Positions 45,250 through 58,014 of a stretch of 64,000 nucleotides of DNA are shown piece after piece. The position numbers were made by a program, and so were the translations under genes. Location: assembly GCA_949361645.1 (NCBI GenBank), contig OX442415.1, positions 7,901,573 to 7,965,572 on the forward strand, in the 5' to 3' direction. This DNA comes from Spongilla lacustris (Eukaryota; Porifera; Demospongiae; Spongillida; Spongillidae). A model generated the notes under the pieces. That model was not told the origin of the DNA and searched no databases. It saw only the letters and a list, made by a program, of their open reading frames with translations. The stretch's first letter is position 1. Every line of letters starts with the position of its first letter.

Positions 45250-46900
45250 TGAATAAGCTAGTGGCGTACAAAACATGCATTGAAGGGACTTGTGAGGATT
45301 CCAAGGGATAAAAGTGGTAGGCCTGGGTACTGGAACTGCCAGGAGTGTACCTGTTGATTGGTGGTGATTGGGTTGCTTTCCAATCCCTTCCCTCTAATAT
45401 CTATAGCTTCAGTTTAACTGTTCAACATGCAGAAAGCGAGCTAGCACATGCCCTATATGGTATGTTAGAATTTTGACCAAATATGGTATAATAGACTCTT
45501 CGCATGAAAGACGATAAACATCATGCCTGCATGCATGTCCGGCGTAAAAACCACAGTGGTTGCCTACAAACCTTGTGTCACGCTTGCGGACCTTGTGTAA
45601 TAAAATGGCAACGCTCGGAGTCGTTCTTTCCCGCTCAGAAAGTGAAGCCTAAAAGGTCGACCCGGCAGGCCGGATAATGGATTCCAATTTAAATACGATT
45701 TTTAATATGAGGCAGCGGAATGCCAGGGCAATTTTAATTGGCTAGATGTGACCCACCAACCACATCTTGTGACTTTTAGCCCTATAGTGCTTTTTGTGAG
45801 TATATATAACCTGATTTCAAGTTACAATTTTCATCTCTGTACAATTGTATAGCTACATGTACATGCAATGTACAAGTATACCTATATTCAAGAGATTACG
45901 TTAAATTTGTTACGTTTATTCATTCGTTAGCCAAGTAACTTCACAGCCATCGCTGCATGTATTCATCTCTAGGTATCTCTATGGGCATCACTGAGATGTG
46001 TACAAGTAGGTGCCAATGTGTACACATATATTGAGTATGTCTAAATGTCATTCATATTATTTACTCATCAAACTGTTTATACTTATTACTTTCGTTTCTC
46101 CCACAACAAAAATGTGAGGGATGCACCAGTAACAGTTCATGTAGTGCTACAGGAATTTTAATTAAGAGTTTTACTACTTAATTCATTCTACATGGACATG
46201 TTAGTATCATTTACTCATTGCACTGACTCATCAGTCCACAAGAACAACATATTCATGTCAGAACTCATGCATATAAATATGCCCAATGCTGCATTGTACA
46301 TGCACCCTTTTCGTCTTCGCGATCTGCCCTCTTTTCCATCTTAATTTAACTTCTCGCTACAAGCACACTATTCAACTTTTGTGGCTTCAGGGTACCGAAA
46401 ATCCTAAATGATGCCAAAAATCCCGTAGAAAATTTGGAATGGGCGTACCACTAGGATATTTGGAATGGGGGTGCCAATTATTGGGGGTGCCGATTTTCCC
46501 ATGACACCAGCGGTATGCACGCATGAGAGCTTAACGCCTGGCGCTCAGTGTCATATGCTATTATGACCTCCATCATTTTTAATGGGCATATTTAGTTCGT
46601 CTGAATGTTTTTATTTACTTGCAATTGAGTTAGAAAGCTAGGATCACCACACTTAATTCCATTCAAGGCTGAAACTCAGTACAACGGCCGATGATTGACC
46701 GGCAGGTTTGGGTGCACGGATAATATAGCTGTAGCTCGAGTGATCAGTAAGACGATAGTGATGCACCTTGACTGCCAGCTGTACAATGAATCGGTCCAAT
46801 GAACGCGAGGGAGCTACATCGCTGTGAATGAGGATTATGTAATGCTGTCCAGTATGGCGTTCCGTTTCTATGCACTGAGTATAAACATCTATATACCACA
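45250..46900. other. No gene recognised
   Basis: AT-rich sequence with no recognised exon. An inverted motif around CATGTAGTGCTAC and TACATGGACATG (46138-46202) and the repeated GGAATGGGGGTGCC motif (46436-46495) are the only structure seen. Confidence 0.4.
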
Positions 46901-46904
46901 AAAA

Positions 46905-47510
46905 TACCCCAATGAATAGAAGTTCAGTTGAAAGTAGCACACTATAGCAACTGTGCTCGACCCGTGATGCTACAATCAATAGGTGCGTGTCGTGACAATT
47001 TTTTTTTAGATGGTCCCCAATTGTGCTGCCTCGACTTCACTGATGGAGTTGTATTATGCATCCTAATAAGTGGCGCTTCTGTCATCAGTCGACTTATACG
47101 TATAGTCTTTTGTCCAGTATAAGTAGCTCAAATTGCTACACTTGCGAAAATAATAATATAAAAAATTGAGACCATAACTGTAAAGATTAGCTTGTTTATT
47201 GATTGACAAGCACTGTTTAGCTTCATGCAGTTGAAAGTAACACCTGACCCGTGACGCTAGATATTAAGGATCAACATCTGCATGTAGCGTATGTATAGTT
47301 CTACATGTATAGCTTCCATGGATGACAAAACTAAGTTATAGTTCCCCATCACAAAGTACCCCAATGAATACATGAATGTAAGTTCAGTTGAAAGTACATG
47401 TAGTACCTGTACTCGACCCGTGACGCTAGAAGTCAATTGTATTAAGGATCAACATCGTGGGATACACATCTATAGATACGTGTCATGACAATTTTAGATG
47501 GTCCAAATTT
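46905..47510. repeat. Diverged dispersed repeat, three copies
   Basis: Shared strings: CCCCAATGAATA...AGTTCAGTTGAAAGTA and CTCGACCCGTGA(T/C)GCTA at 46908-46980 and 47352-47435. A partial copy lies at 47228-47285. TTTTAGATGGTCC follows copies one and three. Confidence 0.7.
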
Positions 47511-47599
47511 GTACATTCCTCGACCTTGTGCACAACTCTATAAATGACCGTAAAATGCACAGTCCGAATACTTTACTCTTTGCAGATACAGTGGAAGTT

Positions 47600-47797
47600 A
47601 TGATAAAGACGTATATGGTTGTTTTTTTGGCCGCTATTTCGATCAACTACTCAGCAGCAAGGCAATGCATGCATAACGGCGATCCCAATGATGTCAGCAA
47701 GTGGAAAGCAACTTTGTGTATAAGAACTTGCATGACGGGTTATGTGAAATGGTTTCTCATTCGTGCAGGTTGTTCGTGGTGTTCACCTCAGGAATGA
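47600..47797 (+). CDS. Candidate small secreted cysteine-containing peptide
   Basis: A 65-codon frame from ATG 47600. Residues 1-20 (MIKTYMVVFLAAISINYSAA) look like a signal peptide with an Ala-rich cleavage region. The mature part of about 45 residues has five cysteines (RQC, TLC, RTC, AGC, SWC) and ends at TGA 47795-47797. An acceptor-like TACTCTTTGCAG ends at 47585, 14 nt before the ATG. A CAG|GTTGTT donor-like site (near 47769) could end the exon earlier. It would be exported; the function is unknown and no family is recognised. The odd cysteine number suggests either a further exon or a non-coding match. Confidence 0.38.
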   Translation: MIKTYMVVFLAAISINYSAARQCMHNGDPNDVSKWKATLCIRTCMTGYVKWFLIRAGCSWCSPQE

Positions 47798-47799
47798 TC

Positions 47800-48214
47800 A
47801 CCACGTGCACGTGTCCATGAGAGCAGCCCGCTTCGAACCAATTCGGATCAGTTTGTTCTACGACAGAAAGTGAGTCAGTTTGAGACTGCATGCATGATAC
47901 ACGTATATTATACTTCACTTACATGCAGTATACCAGCCAATGTACTGAACAAGATACAGGTTTGTTACAACTGAACGTGATAAAATCTTAAATATACGTA
48001 GTTGGTGGAATGAAATATACGATGTAATTAAACTCACTGGAGTGTTAAGAATACACTATCGTATATTTTGAAAATGTGCTTATACATTATAAACGGTGAC
48101 GTATCTAACACCAGCGGATTCTCGATTATAATGTATGCGGTTGTATACTTTTTAAAAATATACTAATCAGGATATATTTTGCGCATTGATACTATCGTTC
48201 AACAACTTCTTGCA
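47800..48214. other. No feature recognised
   Basis: AT-rich DNA without exon signals that could be placed in a model. Confidence 0.45.
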
Positions 48215-49156
48215 CAGTAGGGTGTGTAACCTTTTCATAAATCAAAATCGATTACTGATTTCGACTATGAAAAAAAGTCCAATAGGTTTATAGCAACTTG
48301 CTAATCAGTTATTAGAAACAATAAATCAATTTTGGCGATTAATGCGCTATGAATTTGCCAATGATTACCTAGGTTTTTCCAGGTTTTCACGATTTTTGAT
48401 ATTGGCACGATACACGCATAGCCAGTTGTATGCTGATCAGCTGCTTATGCCAACTTTGAATCGTCTTTAAATCGTTACACATGTACACGTGCCCTATAGC
48501 TATAACTATAAGATAGTATCCACAGGGACTCTGAACGAATGTTCGCCAGGAATGCGGTGGATGAGAATTTATTATAAGTATTTCAAGCATTTTTTTCACC
48601 TGTTTGTTCACTCGCTACCAATGCGACGCATGCACTACTAAGTATGAGCAGGGACAAATAAGATTTTTAGCTTATTGAGTTAGAAACGAAAATGGCTAGT
48701 TTTCTAAAGAATGTCCACCCCGCATGCGCAGCTTGCGCTCGAAACAACTAAAATATTCCTTTCAGGTACAAAATGCCTGAAACACGTATAATACCCATCC
48801 ACCGCCATTGACAGTTAACAATCCATACCCTCAAATGCTTCAATAATTTGACAAGTATTGTCATTGAGCACAACCAGCTTGAAACCTCACGGTGGAACAC
48901 GGTTCCACGCTTATGACAAAGCCGCCAATCAAGACATGTACGATATTCAGAATGTTATGGCCGAACGTCTGGATAAAAGCCAGCTCAGTGTACCTAAGTA
49001 TTTCAGTGGACACCTGTCACCTGTGCAAATGAGTACGTAGCGCGTTTGTTTAATGCACATACCAGGGTTGCCGAAAGTCAGGCCGGGGTCCGGCCTGTGA
49101 CCGGCTGGCCTGACAGCCCCGGCCTGCCAGGCCGGCCTGCCAGGTCGGATAAATTG

Positions 49157-49324
49157 ATGTTATTAAACAATTTATTAAAAATTCATACTTCTTCAGCTCC
49201 ATCCGAGCGGGTGTTTTCGCGAGCTAAGCTGATTCAACAGCGCCAGAGATGGAACCTTCTCCCTCAACGTTTGGAGGCGTGTGTCATGCTGAAGCACAAT
49301 GCATGGTTAATTACAAGTATTTAG
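49157..49324 (+). pseudogene. hAT transposase C-terminal dimerisation region (fragment)
   Basis: The frame reads MLLNNLLKIHTSSAPSERVF followed by SRAKLIQQRQRWNLLPQRLE and VMLKHN, the classic hATC signature (SSAPSERVFS...KLE..V.LKHN), to a stop at 49324. The N-terminal zinc finger and catalytic region are absent, so this is a deletion remnant of an autonomous hAT. Confidence 0.92.
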
Positions 49325-49385
49325 ATAGCAAGCGCGCTGTTTGCATCACTGCATGTTATATGTATCTCAGACTCAGTTTCTGTAT

Positions 49386-49972
49386 CTGTAGGAGTAATCA
49401 AATCGCTTCAAATTCGGTTTGTAGGTAGAGAGGTCCTATATCTATCGATTTGTTCTGTTCGTTAATTTTTATGCCATCCATTACGGTGATGCAGTTGAAC
49501 AAACTACGTACGTGCACATTTTCCCGCTCGATTCGCGCCGATGATTTGGGCAAATCGCGTCCCGTTCAAAGTATGGGAGGTGGTGATTATATCATTGCCA
49601 CGTATCGAGCGGGAAAAAGTGCACGTATAGTTTGTTCAACTATATCTCCGGATCCGTAATGGATGGCATAAAAATTAACGAACAGAACAAATCGATAGAT
49701 ATAGGACCTCTCTACCCACAAACCGAATTTGAAGCGATTTGATTACTCCTACAGAAAGTTATTTTGGGTTTGAACCTGGTGGGGTATCGAACCTTTCAAT
49801 GATGGTACTGAGTAAGTGCAAGACACAAAAATGTATTTTACCATAGGGCAATGGTGTAGTATGAAGTGTTGAAAATAGGAAGTCGATAGCCTTTATTGTT
49901 CGGCAGATACAGCAATTCAAATGTTATAACACGAATGTTATAAAACATAGGAAGTTATCTCGGAAACTGTCA
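49386..49972. mobile_element. Foldback of family A, 5'-truncated, inside the hAT element
   Basis: From CTGTAGGAGTAATCAAATCG through the CCCGCTCGATTCGCGCC centre to CGGAAACTGTCAC. The right arm is nearly complete; the left terminal 230 bp or so are missing. Confidence 0.88.
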
Positions 49973-50129
49973 CATCGCAAAATGAATTAATAATTTATTA
50001 TAATAAGTGGGTGGATCCCGGCCTGCCGGCTAGTCAGGTCACGGTCCGGCCTGCCAGGCCAAGCTAAATGTCCGGCCTGGCAGGCCGACCTGGCAGGCCG
50101 GACTGGCCTTCGGCAACCCTGGCACATAC

Positions 50130-51508
50130 TATGCTTCAGAGAGCGCGAACGTATTTAAACTGCCGTGCCCATTGCACATGCACCGCGTAATTTTGAGAGA
50201 GGGCAGTGTTGATTATACCTTCAGCCAGGTCCCCAGATTAAGTGTTAATTAAATCTACTATATACCGATTAATTAACCCGTTACATTAGTAAGCCTTGGG
50301 AAAAGCGGAGGACATATGCATCGATTTCCTACCGATTTTTGCATATGAAGGAAAAGAATATCGACTAATCACGACTAAGAAAAACAGAATCGCTGAAGGA
50401 GATTCTGAAATCGGTATAACCTGCATTTCTACTAAATGCATAGTCGACCGAATAGGTAATCGCGATTAATCGATTAACCTGCATGCAAAACCTGAAAATC
50501 GGTTACACACCCTATTGCACAGTGCAAGTAAAACTAAATTCAGGATGGTTTTATTGTAGATCTAGACTTGTGTTAATTTTGGTTTACGTTTCCTACACAG
50601 CCAGATCCTATTTAGTCGAGTAAACTTACTCATTTGGTAAGCTCTGCCATAGGCTTGGAAATAACATCCACTAATCACATGCACGCTAAATATGACTATT
50701 GTCACTGGACACATCTATATACCGGGGTATATGTGCTAGGTACTTGGAAATCATTTCACGTAACGTTAAATCTGCGTACCCAAAAATTACGTCAAATGTT
50801 AAGGTATACTGCTTTCTAATTACAGTATGCAATAAACGTTGCGATTTTTTTTCCCCATAATTGTACCTTCTTTGTAACGTCAAAAAACTATGTACCATCA
50901 ACCTTTCAGGACGATCTGACGATGCGCAATGGCTCATTTTCTGCCCGCCCGCCATTGAATTGTGACAACTATCATATTACATGTCACATTATAAGATAGA
51001 ATTTCGTTTTCTTAGTGTGTAATCAATCCTCGGTGAGAAGATGTGGTTGTTTTATTTAAAACACTGTTTTGTGTGACATTATGTAAATTATTCTTAGACT
51101 ACCTTCGGGTAATACAATCATGCCTTTTTTTCTCCGTACCTTCTTCTAAACACCTTGCATCGTTTCATTGATCTATTGGTATTATAACATGCAAGTTTCA
51201 GACTTTTTGGACTTTATTACTTTACTACTGGCAATATTTTATATTTGCTGGAGACCACGTTATTGAACAGCGGGACAACATTACGTGTGCTGGCGAGTTG
51301 CAATTTCCGTAATGGTGCTACTCGAGTCTAGTTGGAAATACATACATGCATATACACATATTTAATGTTTCATATTAGTACTAGAAAGTGCGCTTCAGTT
51401 CTGAAGGAAGTTAAGATTTGACTCAGTATATACATGTTTACAGCTGATGCAAACGTTTATCCAGACTGATATGTGTATGCCTAGTTACACTTCGTATCTT
51501 ATATGTAG
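50130..51508. other. Region upstream of the peptidase gene, no exon assigned
   Basis: The missing N-terminal exons of the M8 gene may lie here. One hydrophobic frame (MQVSDFLDFITLLLAIFYIC, ATG near 51190, stop near 51267) could be a signal anchor, but no in-phase donor was found. Confidence 0.35.
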
Positions 51509-54500
51509 ACTACAATGTCTGATGTCACAACCTACTTTGGCCAGATATTGAAAGTGAATGCAGTTGGCAGTCCATTACTGCTTGACAGGTTAGTCATTTA
51601 TATACATGTACATTATACTAAGCACTCGTTTGATTAATCTTTCCTTTCCACTCATGCCTGCAAGTACCATGCATTAACATGTTAATACTGTATAATGAAC
51701 ACACTTTCCTTGATTTGAATGTCTCTTTCACCTTATTAATAACTGATACAGAAAATGTTTAGGTACATCATCAATTATCAGTGGAATCAATTACTGCGAT
51801 ACTGGGTGTGTCGCAAATCCATCATGTTTGCAGTATTTGATACCAGCTGATCATCTACAGGTGGGTGGAAGGAATAGATGGAGGGGATAATGGTTTGTTG
51901 AAGGGGGTAAGATGTGCACAGCTAAACCAACACTGGTTGGGCATAGCTGCGCACCCTTCACATTCTTGTATACAGTTGGCTACATAAATCAATATTTCTA
52001 TGTGTGCAGGGCTGGATTTAGACTGTCATGGGCCCTGGGCAATTAGCCTTCATGGGCCCCCAGTCCAAATGCAAGCGGGGTAGTCTCGTACCCAGACCCA
52101 AATGTACGTAACGATGATCAGCGACATCATGTACAGAAACAAGTCGATCGAAGTTGTTCCCGGGAGGGAATGTTCATAATTTATGTGTCGTCATGGCAAC
52201 GACTACGTCATCACGACAAAACGTGACGTTTGTACAAGTGTGTCCGTCTTTGACATTGTTAAAGTTGTAGGGACTATTAGAGAGAAAAGGCTAGCCCCAC
52301 AATGATGCCCTCAGATCGGTGAACGCGATGGGCAGAACAAGCGTATGGCAACAGATTTTAGCCCTCCTTCGCAATGAGTCCTTTCCTACTAAACTTGGTT
52401 TTAGACGCATGTCCATGGATCCAGATGCCATGATTCATCAAACCCTCCAACAGCTCCTAAGCATAGCATGTTTTTTTTTCTTCTCAATCTCAAAACGCTT
52501 TTTTTTTTCTCAACCCCATGCAATACTGCTGTATGTTATATTGCATTTATCAATGTGCAATGCCCCCAGGCTTGCCGATCGTGCAGTGGAGGGAAGTGTA
52601 CCACAACTGGTGTCAGCGGGAGAGGAGTGCCCAATACAAACTACATGATGTATGTGACAGCAGTAAATGCTAGTTGTGGGGGAGACACAAACTTTCTAGC
52701 ATATGCTTCCTTCTGCCAGACTGAATCATCCCTTGACAGGTCTGTTAATACCTATACATGTTTATATGTGCATGATGTGTGAAGGGCATATATATATTAA
52801 TAATTGGGACAGAAAATGGCCATATCAAAATTATTATGCGTTTGAACTTCCGAACGATTATGCTATTTTCAACATTTCACACTACACAATCTCTCTATGA
52901 CATATTAAAAGATTTTTATAACATATATATAATATAATAATAATAATAATAATATAATCATTATATATATAATTATTATATATATGAGAAGGGCCATATT
53001 CGTCCCATAATTCTTCATTAGAACATGTACATGTAAATAGAATTTTTATATACAAGTTTTATTCTAATGTGTTATATAATTAATAATAATTTGTATACAC
53101 TTAAATACAGACAGGCTAAGTTAATTCATTTATTATTATAAAACATACACATTAAATTGAATATTTTATACAGCAGTAAGAATACATATAATATTATTGT
53201 TTTATAAAATACACCCCTAAACTACAGCTAACTAGTAATACTAAAAGTTAATTAACTGCTTGTGAAAAAATTCCGTGATTGAGAAGCACTCTGTATATTA
53301 TATACATGTACTGACCGGTATGTACACATGTACCAGCTGTTTCATTTATTGATATTTTGTCAGCCGATATTATGAAAGCATTGACTTGATTGTCTTCAGA
53401 AAACTTCCTAGCATGATCATGAATATAAAAGCAATAATTTCAATGAAACATTAAATAATCTTATTGCCTTATGCATTGCATATACCAAATGCATGTAAAA
53501 TAAATGTCATGGACTCTGATGTCCATGAAAACTTCAAATTGGCTATTGTATTCATCAGACTGTAATTGAGGGAGGGAAAGAACATTCTGTCCAGTTTGAA
53601 TTTCTACATATGGAAATGGTTGAACTGCCCCAATGTTGTGCACGTGGTCAGTGTTTGTGTTTTTCATATTGGTTGTTGCGTGGTAATTTACATCCATTGC
53701 TTATTCTTGTAGTTTTTGTTACGAATACGTATATATTGTGTCACAAGGGTCAATTGAAGTATTTAGTTCTGGCAAATTAGTACAATGTTGAACACTATAG
53801 CTAGGTGTTCTGGTATGGGTCTAGGGGACAACAGATCGATTTCAGGTAGGGCGGGCTAAGGATGTGAGCTGCACCTTTGTATTTTCTGTTTGGAGAGATC
53901 CCAAATTTTTTCTTTGTCATTAGCATATCCGTTTTTTAACGTACTGATGAATTTTGAAAAACCTGCATTTGAAATATTAGCATTGTGTGATGGGCAGTCC
54001 AATTTTTTTAATATGAAAAATAAATAAATCAGGTTTATTAATTTATATAACACTAAGTATTTCATTAGTAAAGTAAATGGCAAATGCTTGCTACATGTAG
54101 TTGGATGCATTTTTCTAGGACATTACTGTTTATTTTACTGATCTCCGTAAATTTATTTACATGTCTATCATCATGTATACCTATAACAGACCAATTGCTG
54201 GATCCATCAACTTCTGTCCTGATACAGTGATTACTAAAGATAGTATTGGCCTGTTAGATGTAGCCAAACACGAAACATTGCATGCACTGGTGAGTTTTAT
54301 TTACTGGAGGTGCTGGTAAATCTATTGTGTTTAATCTGCTGGATCATTATTAGGGATTTGTAAAGGATTCATTTGCTTTCTGGAGAGATCAGAATGGAAA
54401 CCCTCGAACGCCCAGAGATCCTAAGACCAACCTTCCGCGTACTGTCAATGGGTAAATCTTATTCATCCATGGATGTGTTTACATTCATCATCATATGCTC

Positions 54501-56357
54501 AATGTCACGGTTGTGTTTAAGAACCCATACGTTTATGAGTGTACAAATGGAATTACGAACCATTCCTCCCTAAATCTAGTGAATATGATACCAGCAGCAC
54601 AGTGATCACATACACCTATACCAACTGGGTTGTAATCAGAGGTGCAATCAGCCACCAAGTGAAACTTGTAGTTACACCAGCTGTGTTGGTATGTTATTAT
54701 ACATTTATTTTCTTTATTAAGTGCTACATTTATACGGCACTTGTGCATCCATTATTACCATAATTTCTCAACTTTTGACTAGGCAATGCTTGATTTCATT
54801 GGCTGTAGCATAAGCATGGTGGAGGGAGATGGAAGGAGGTGAGGGAAGGGGGTGGGGAATGAAAAAAAGGATGGAAGTAAGGATAATGGGAAAGGAAAGC
54901 TTAAAGAGGCTGTAAAGACCAGATTACGTAATAAAATTGGGGGGAGGGGGGATTGATGTACTACTGATTAAACATTTAGATGCATCATTTTATACTTGGG
55001 AGTTCTCTAATTCATTTTCTTCTTACATCAATAGGAAAAAGCCAGAGCTTACTTCAATTGCCCCACTTTGATGGGAGTAGAGCTTGAAAATCAGGGTGTT
55101 ACTGGGGTAGCTCTCAATCACTGGGATAAGAGAATATTAGGGGTATGCTGAACTAGTTTCCATGCTCATGGTTACAAATCTATATTTATCCGCCAGAATG
55201 AGCTCATGACCAGTGATTACACAGGTAATAGCAAGTTATCTGTTTTGACATTGGCATTACTACAGGACACAGGGTTAGCTAACACAAGTTTAATGTATTG
55301 ATACCCAGTACCTAAACTACCTCTACCTCAAAAGGTGGTACCAGGTGGACTACAGTAAGGCTGATATGCTTACATGGGGGAGAAATGCTGGCTGCCAGTT
55401 TGCTGCTGGCAGCTGTGGAGGTTACATAGCCAGCAGAGTGACATCGTGAGAAGAACCCTACTTTAATTAACTTATACATGATGTCATTTTTAAGGAGGAG
55501 CTCTGTAGAACCATTCTGCAATACAGTCACAGATCCTTCCAAGCCTTTGCAATTGGGTTGCACATCAGATAGAGATGCTGTAGGATACTGTACCCTTGTG
55601 AAATTGGATCCACCTCCACCCGCAGACTATCAGGTAACCATTTTGTCACAATTTATATACTTGACTATGCCAATTGTGCAATCTCTTCAGTATTTTCCTT
55701 CCCTTGGTCCCTCTTATGGAGGCAATGTTGTTGTTGCTGACTATTGTCCATTTTACCAAGTGAGGTTTGATCAACTAAAAAAAAAAACAATAACCACGGT
55801 TAAATCAAAAAAAAACTTTCTCAAAGGTCTTTACCTATCTTGATGGAAGGGGAACAAGCTGTGCCAACATTGCCAATGCTCCCAAAGATGTGAACTACCT
55901 TGGAGAGACCTATGGACCTAGCTCCATGTGCCTGTACCAGGGTAGCAAGAAGTGGGTAGTGACCACAGTGTCCACCGGAAAGGTCAATGTACCAATGGCC
56001 GATAATTCCGGAGCAGGATGTTACCAGGTTTGCATGGAATTTGGAATACATGATATATCATTGTCATATAATCTGTACATATCATATTTGTTTCATAGCT
56101 GACATCAGCTGGAGGCTCCACCACCATCACAGTATTGAATAAATCCTACCAGTGTGTTCGAAGTGGCCAGCAGGTTAGAATTCAACAAGCCAGAGATTAA
56201 AAATAGTAACTGTGGCAAGTATTCATGCATGTACACTGCATATAAATGCTCACATTAAACATTGCTATAATAGTAGTGTTGTATTTGATCACTGCAGATT
56301 GATATCGATATGACCTTGAATGGTCTAAGGTACCAAGGTTCTCTTCTCTGCCCTTAA
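51509..56357 (+). CDS. Leishmanolysin-like zinc metalloprotease (peptidase M8), 14 exons, N-terminus incomplete
   Basis: Exons: 51509-51588, 51752-51860, 52570-52739, 54190-54289, 54354-54451, 54580-54688, 55035-55142, 55197-55273, 55335-55445, 55495-55633, 55691-55759, 55827-56027, 56099-56173, 56298-56357. Every junction is GT-AG and keeps frame; the total is about 501 residues. The zinc site is HETLHALGF (54269-54283 and the next exon), with the third ligand in LNHWDKR (55119) and the Met-turn in NELMT (55206). Family landmarks include [55 protein letters not shown] and ADYCPF. Cysteines are abundant, as in extracellular M8 enzymes. The protein would cleave peptides at or outside the cell surface. 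The signal peptide and propeptide are not found. Several introns are only 54-65 nt; introns 2 and 3 (0.7 and 1.45 kb) hold transposon debris. Confidence 0.93.
52007..52120 (+). repeat. Transposon termini inside intron 2 of the peptidase gene
   Basis: CAGGGCTGGATTTAGACTG at 52007 resembles a hAT/MITE end, and GTAGTCTCGTACCCAGACCC at 52081 matches the end of the hairpin MITE at 44769. Their partner ends were not found. Confidence 0.4.
52806..53000 (+). mobile_element. Truncated foldback terminus in intron 3 of the peptidase gene
   Basis: GGGACAGAAAATGGCC, then TTGAACTTCCGAACG, TTTTCAACATTTCACACTACA and TCTCTCTATGACA in the order seen at the start of elements A-C. It breaks off into a (TAATAA)n/(TA)n tract. 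Confidence 0.7.
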
Positions 56358-57900
56358 CTCAGGTTGGTACTAAATCTTTGGTCATTTTGTTTCATGCTGT
56401 AGCACATCCGAACAGTATAGCCACTTAATATAAATTGTTGCAATGGTTATGCATGGCTTAGCGAAGTGGCTTCTAGGAGTCCCTAAGATTTACCAAATAG
56501 GATTTGAACCTACAACCTAAATTTGAGCTATGGGTACATTCTCCGACGGCTCAGGCTTAGACATCTTATATCATGGTGAATAGCACTCAGGGTGGAACCC
56601 AACACTGGAGTGGCGGGCATGGTACCAATGCTGTGGGACAAGGATAGCGATATCCGACCAGATATCGTGTGTGGCCCGCAGCGCCACATGAAAGTATTGT
56701 ACTCAGACGTTCTAGAAAGTGTGAACATGAACAGTTCAGGATATTAAGTAACTAAACCTGAATATCAAGATTTATTCTACATATACTTGTAAATACAAAC
56801 GTAATTACTTTCTGTTGCCTAAGATAATAATATTTAGTCTGGTTCCGTTCATTTTTGTCCTAACACTGAAATTGAATAAGACAAGTTGGAATTAGCTCAT
56901 GTTTGAGTAAATTGGTTGTAGAAGAGGTGTGGGTATTATTGTCAAACCACAATTTTTTTTCATACTTTGGTTTATCAACCACACACACACACACACACAT
57001 ACACACACACGCACACAGACAATAGGTTTGCAGGCTGATGAATGAACTTTTTTGCATACAAAAGTGCTACTCATGAACTTTGATGTAGTGTTTAGCTTCT
57101 TTTGCATCACATGTGATTTAATTTCTTTATTTCGCTTTGGTCTATACAGAACATCACTCTATGCATGCATCTAACCTGCAAATGCTGCACACAGCTGCCA
57201 TATAGCATATAATATAGTATATTTGAAGATTTTTAGAAACAACTCATGTGGATCATTTGCTCTAAGGAGTCTAATCCTCATGCAGCAAACTTTTATTTGT
57301 ACTGTAATATTAGAATCAGTGCAAAGTAGAACCAAAAAAAAATGGTCTCTTCATTAGGATGAGATTGAGGATAAAACCTGCACAAAGACAACATGGCTCT
57401 CAAGTCAATGGAGTTTTTTAATTTAATAGCAGCTTTTGTAACTTTCCCTTGCAGCAAAGCATACTTTTACATATCATCAGGAGAAAACATTGTTATATTA
57501 ATACACAAATCCGGTGTACAGTGACCATTTTGCCAGAAAAACCAACCTATAGACATGGATGTTTCTCTAGCGGAAACATGCACGCACACACACACACACA
57601 TACATAAGTTACTTTAGCTGTACTTGAAAACCATTGCACACAAGACACAATACATACATACTTTAATACACTACACATACATGTGCACAGCATGCACCAG
57701 CTAGACAATTACCACCTCAGCCCATCACAGCCAGGTTCATCATCGTTTTGGTGTGGACGTGTATCCACTGTGACACCAGCTACCCCTGGAGCAGGTGCTA
57801 CACATATATATGCACACACTCACACAACAACACACACATACATGCACACACACACACACACACACACAACACACACTGCATGAACAATGCATGCATGCCA
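56358..57900. other. Downstream of peptidase gene; microsatellites, no gene recognised
   Basis: (CA)n tracts occur at 56980-57020, 57580-57602 and 57820-57870. A tRNA-B-box-like GTAGGTTCAAATCC on the minus strand (near 56505) is too isolated to call a SINE. No clear AATAAA close to the peptidase stop was identified. Confidence 0.5.
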
Positions 57901-57921
57901 GGAAGGACTGGGTTGTGTAGC

Positions 57922-58014
57922 TTGGAGGGGATCAACAACACAAGATGATGCACAAGATGACAACACAAGATGCACACGATATCATGTGCATCTTTTGTTG
58001 TCGATCCCCTCCAA
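57922..58014. repeat. Inverted repeat (hairpin, 93 bp)
   Basis: TTGGAGGGGATCAACAACAC pairs with the complement ending GTTGTCGATCCCCTCCAA. The centre is rich in ACAAGATG direct repeats. Confidence 0.8.

Larger units (their letters stand above)
49063..50121 (+). mobile_element. hAT-type element with 8-bp target duplication
   Basis: Starts CAGGGTTGCCGAAAGTC and ends with the complement of CAGGGTTGCCGAAGG. It is flanked by a perfect GCACATAC duplication (49055-49062; 50122-50129). The ends are packed with inverted and direct GGCCTGCCAGGCC-type motifs (49080-49145; 50019-50108). The interior holds only the tail of a hAT transposase and a foldback of family A. Confidence 0.93.
48215..50517. mobile_element. 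Old hAT-like TIR element K containing a younger hAT element
   Basis: Left CAGTAGGGTGTGTAACC (48215) pairs with the complement of CAATAGGGTGTGTAACC ending 50517. AATCGATTA-type motifs follow inside both ends, as in many hAT elements. No matching target duplication was found, so the boundaries are approximate. A 60-codon frame at 48858-49040 (containing NVMAERLDKSQLSVPKYFSG) may be a decayed internal gene. Confidence 0.45.

Noticed and set aside
45036..45252. Overlapping GC-rich ORFs on both strands
   Set aside because: Low-complexity G/C-rich end of a transposon; all frames are open because of composition.
52319..52648. 109-codon ORF as a gene inside the peptidase intron
   Set aside because: It runs through poly-T tracts and ends inside peptidase exon 3 in a different frame. 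The peptidase frame is strongly supported there.
56460..56560. tRNA gene or tRNA-derived SINE
   Set aside because: A B-box-like GTAGGTTCAAATCC is present on the minus strand, but no cloverleaf or properly spaced A box on the same strand could be built.
56860..57948. ORFs rich in CVCVCV or HTHTHT
   Set aside because: Translations of (CA)n microsatellites.
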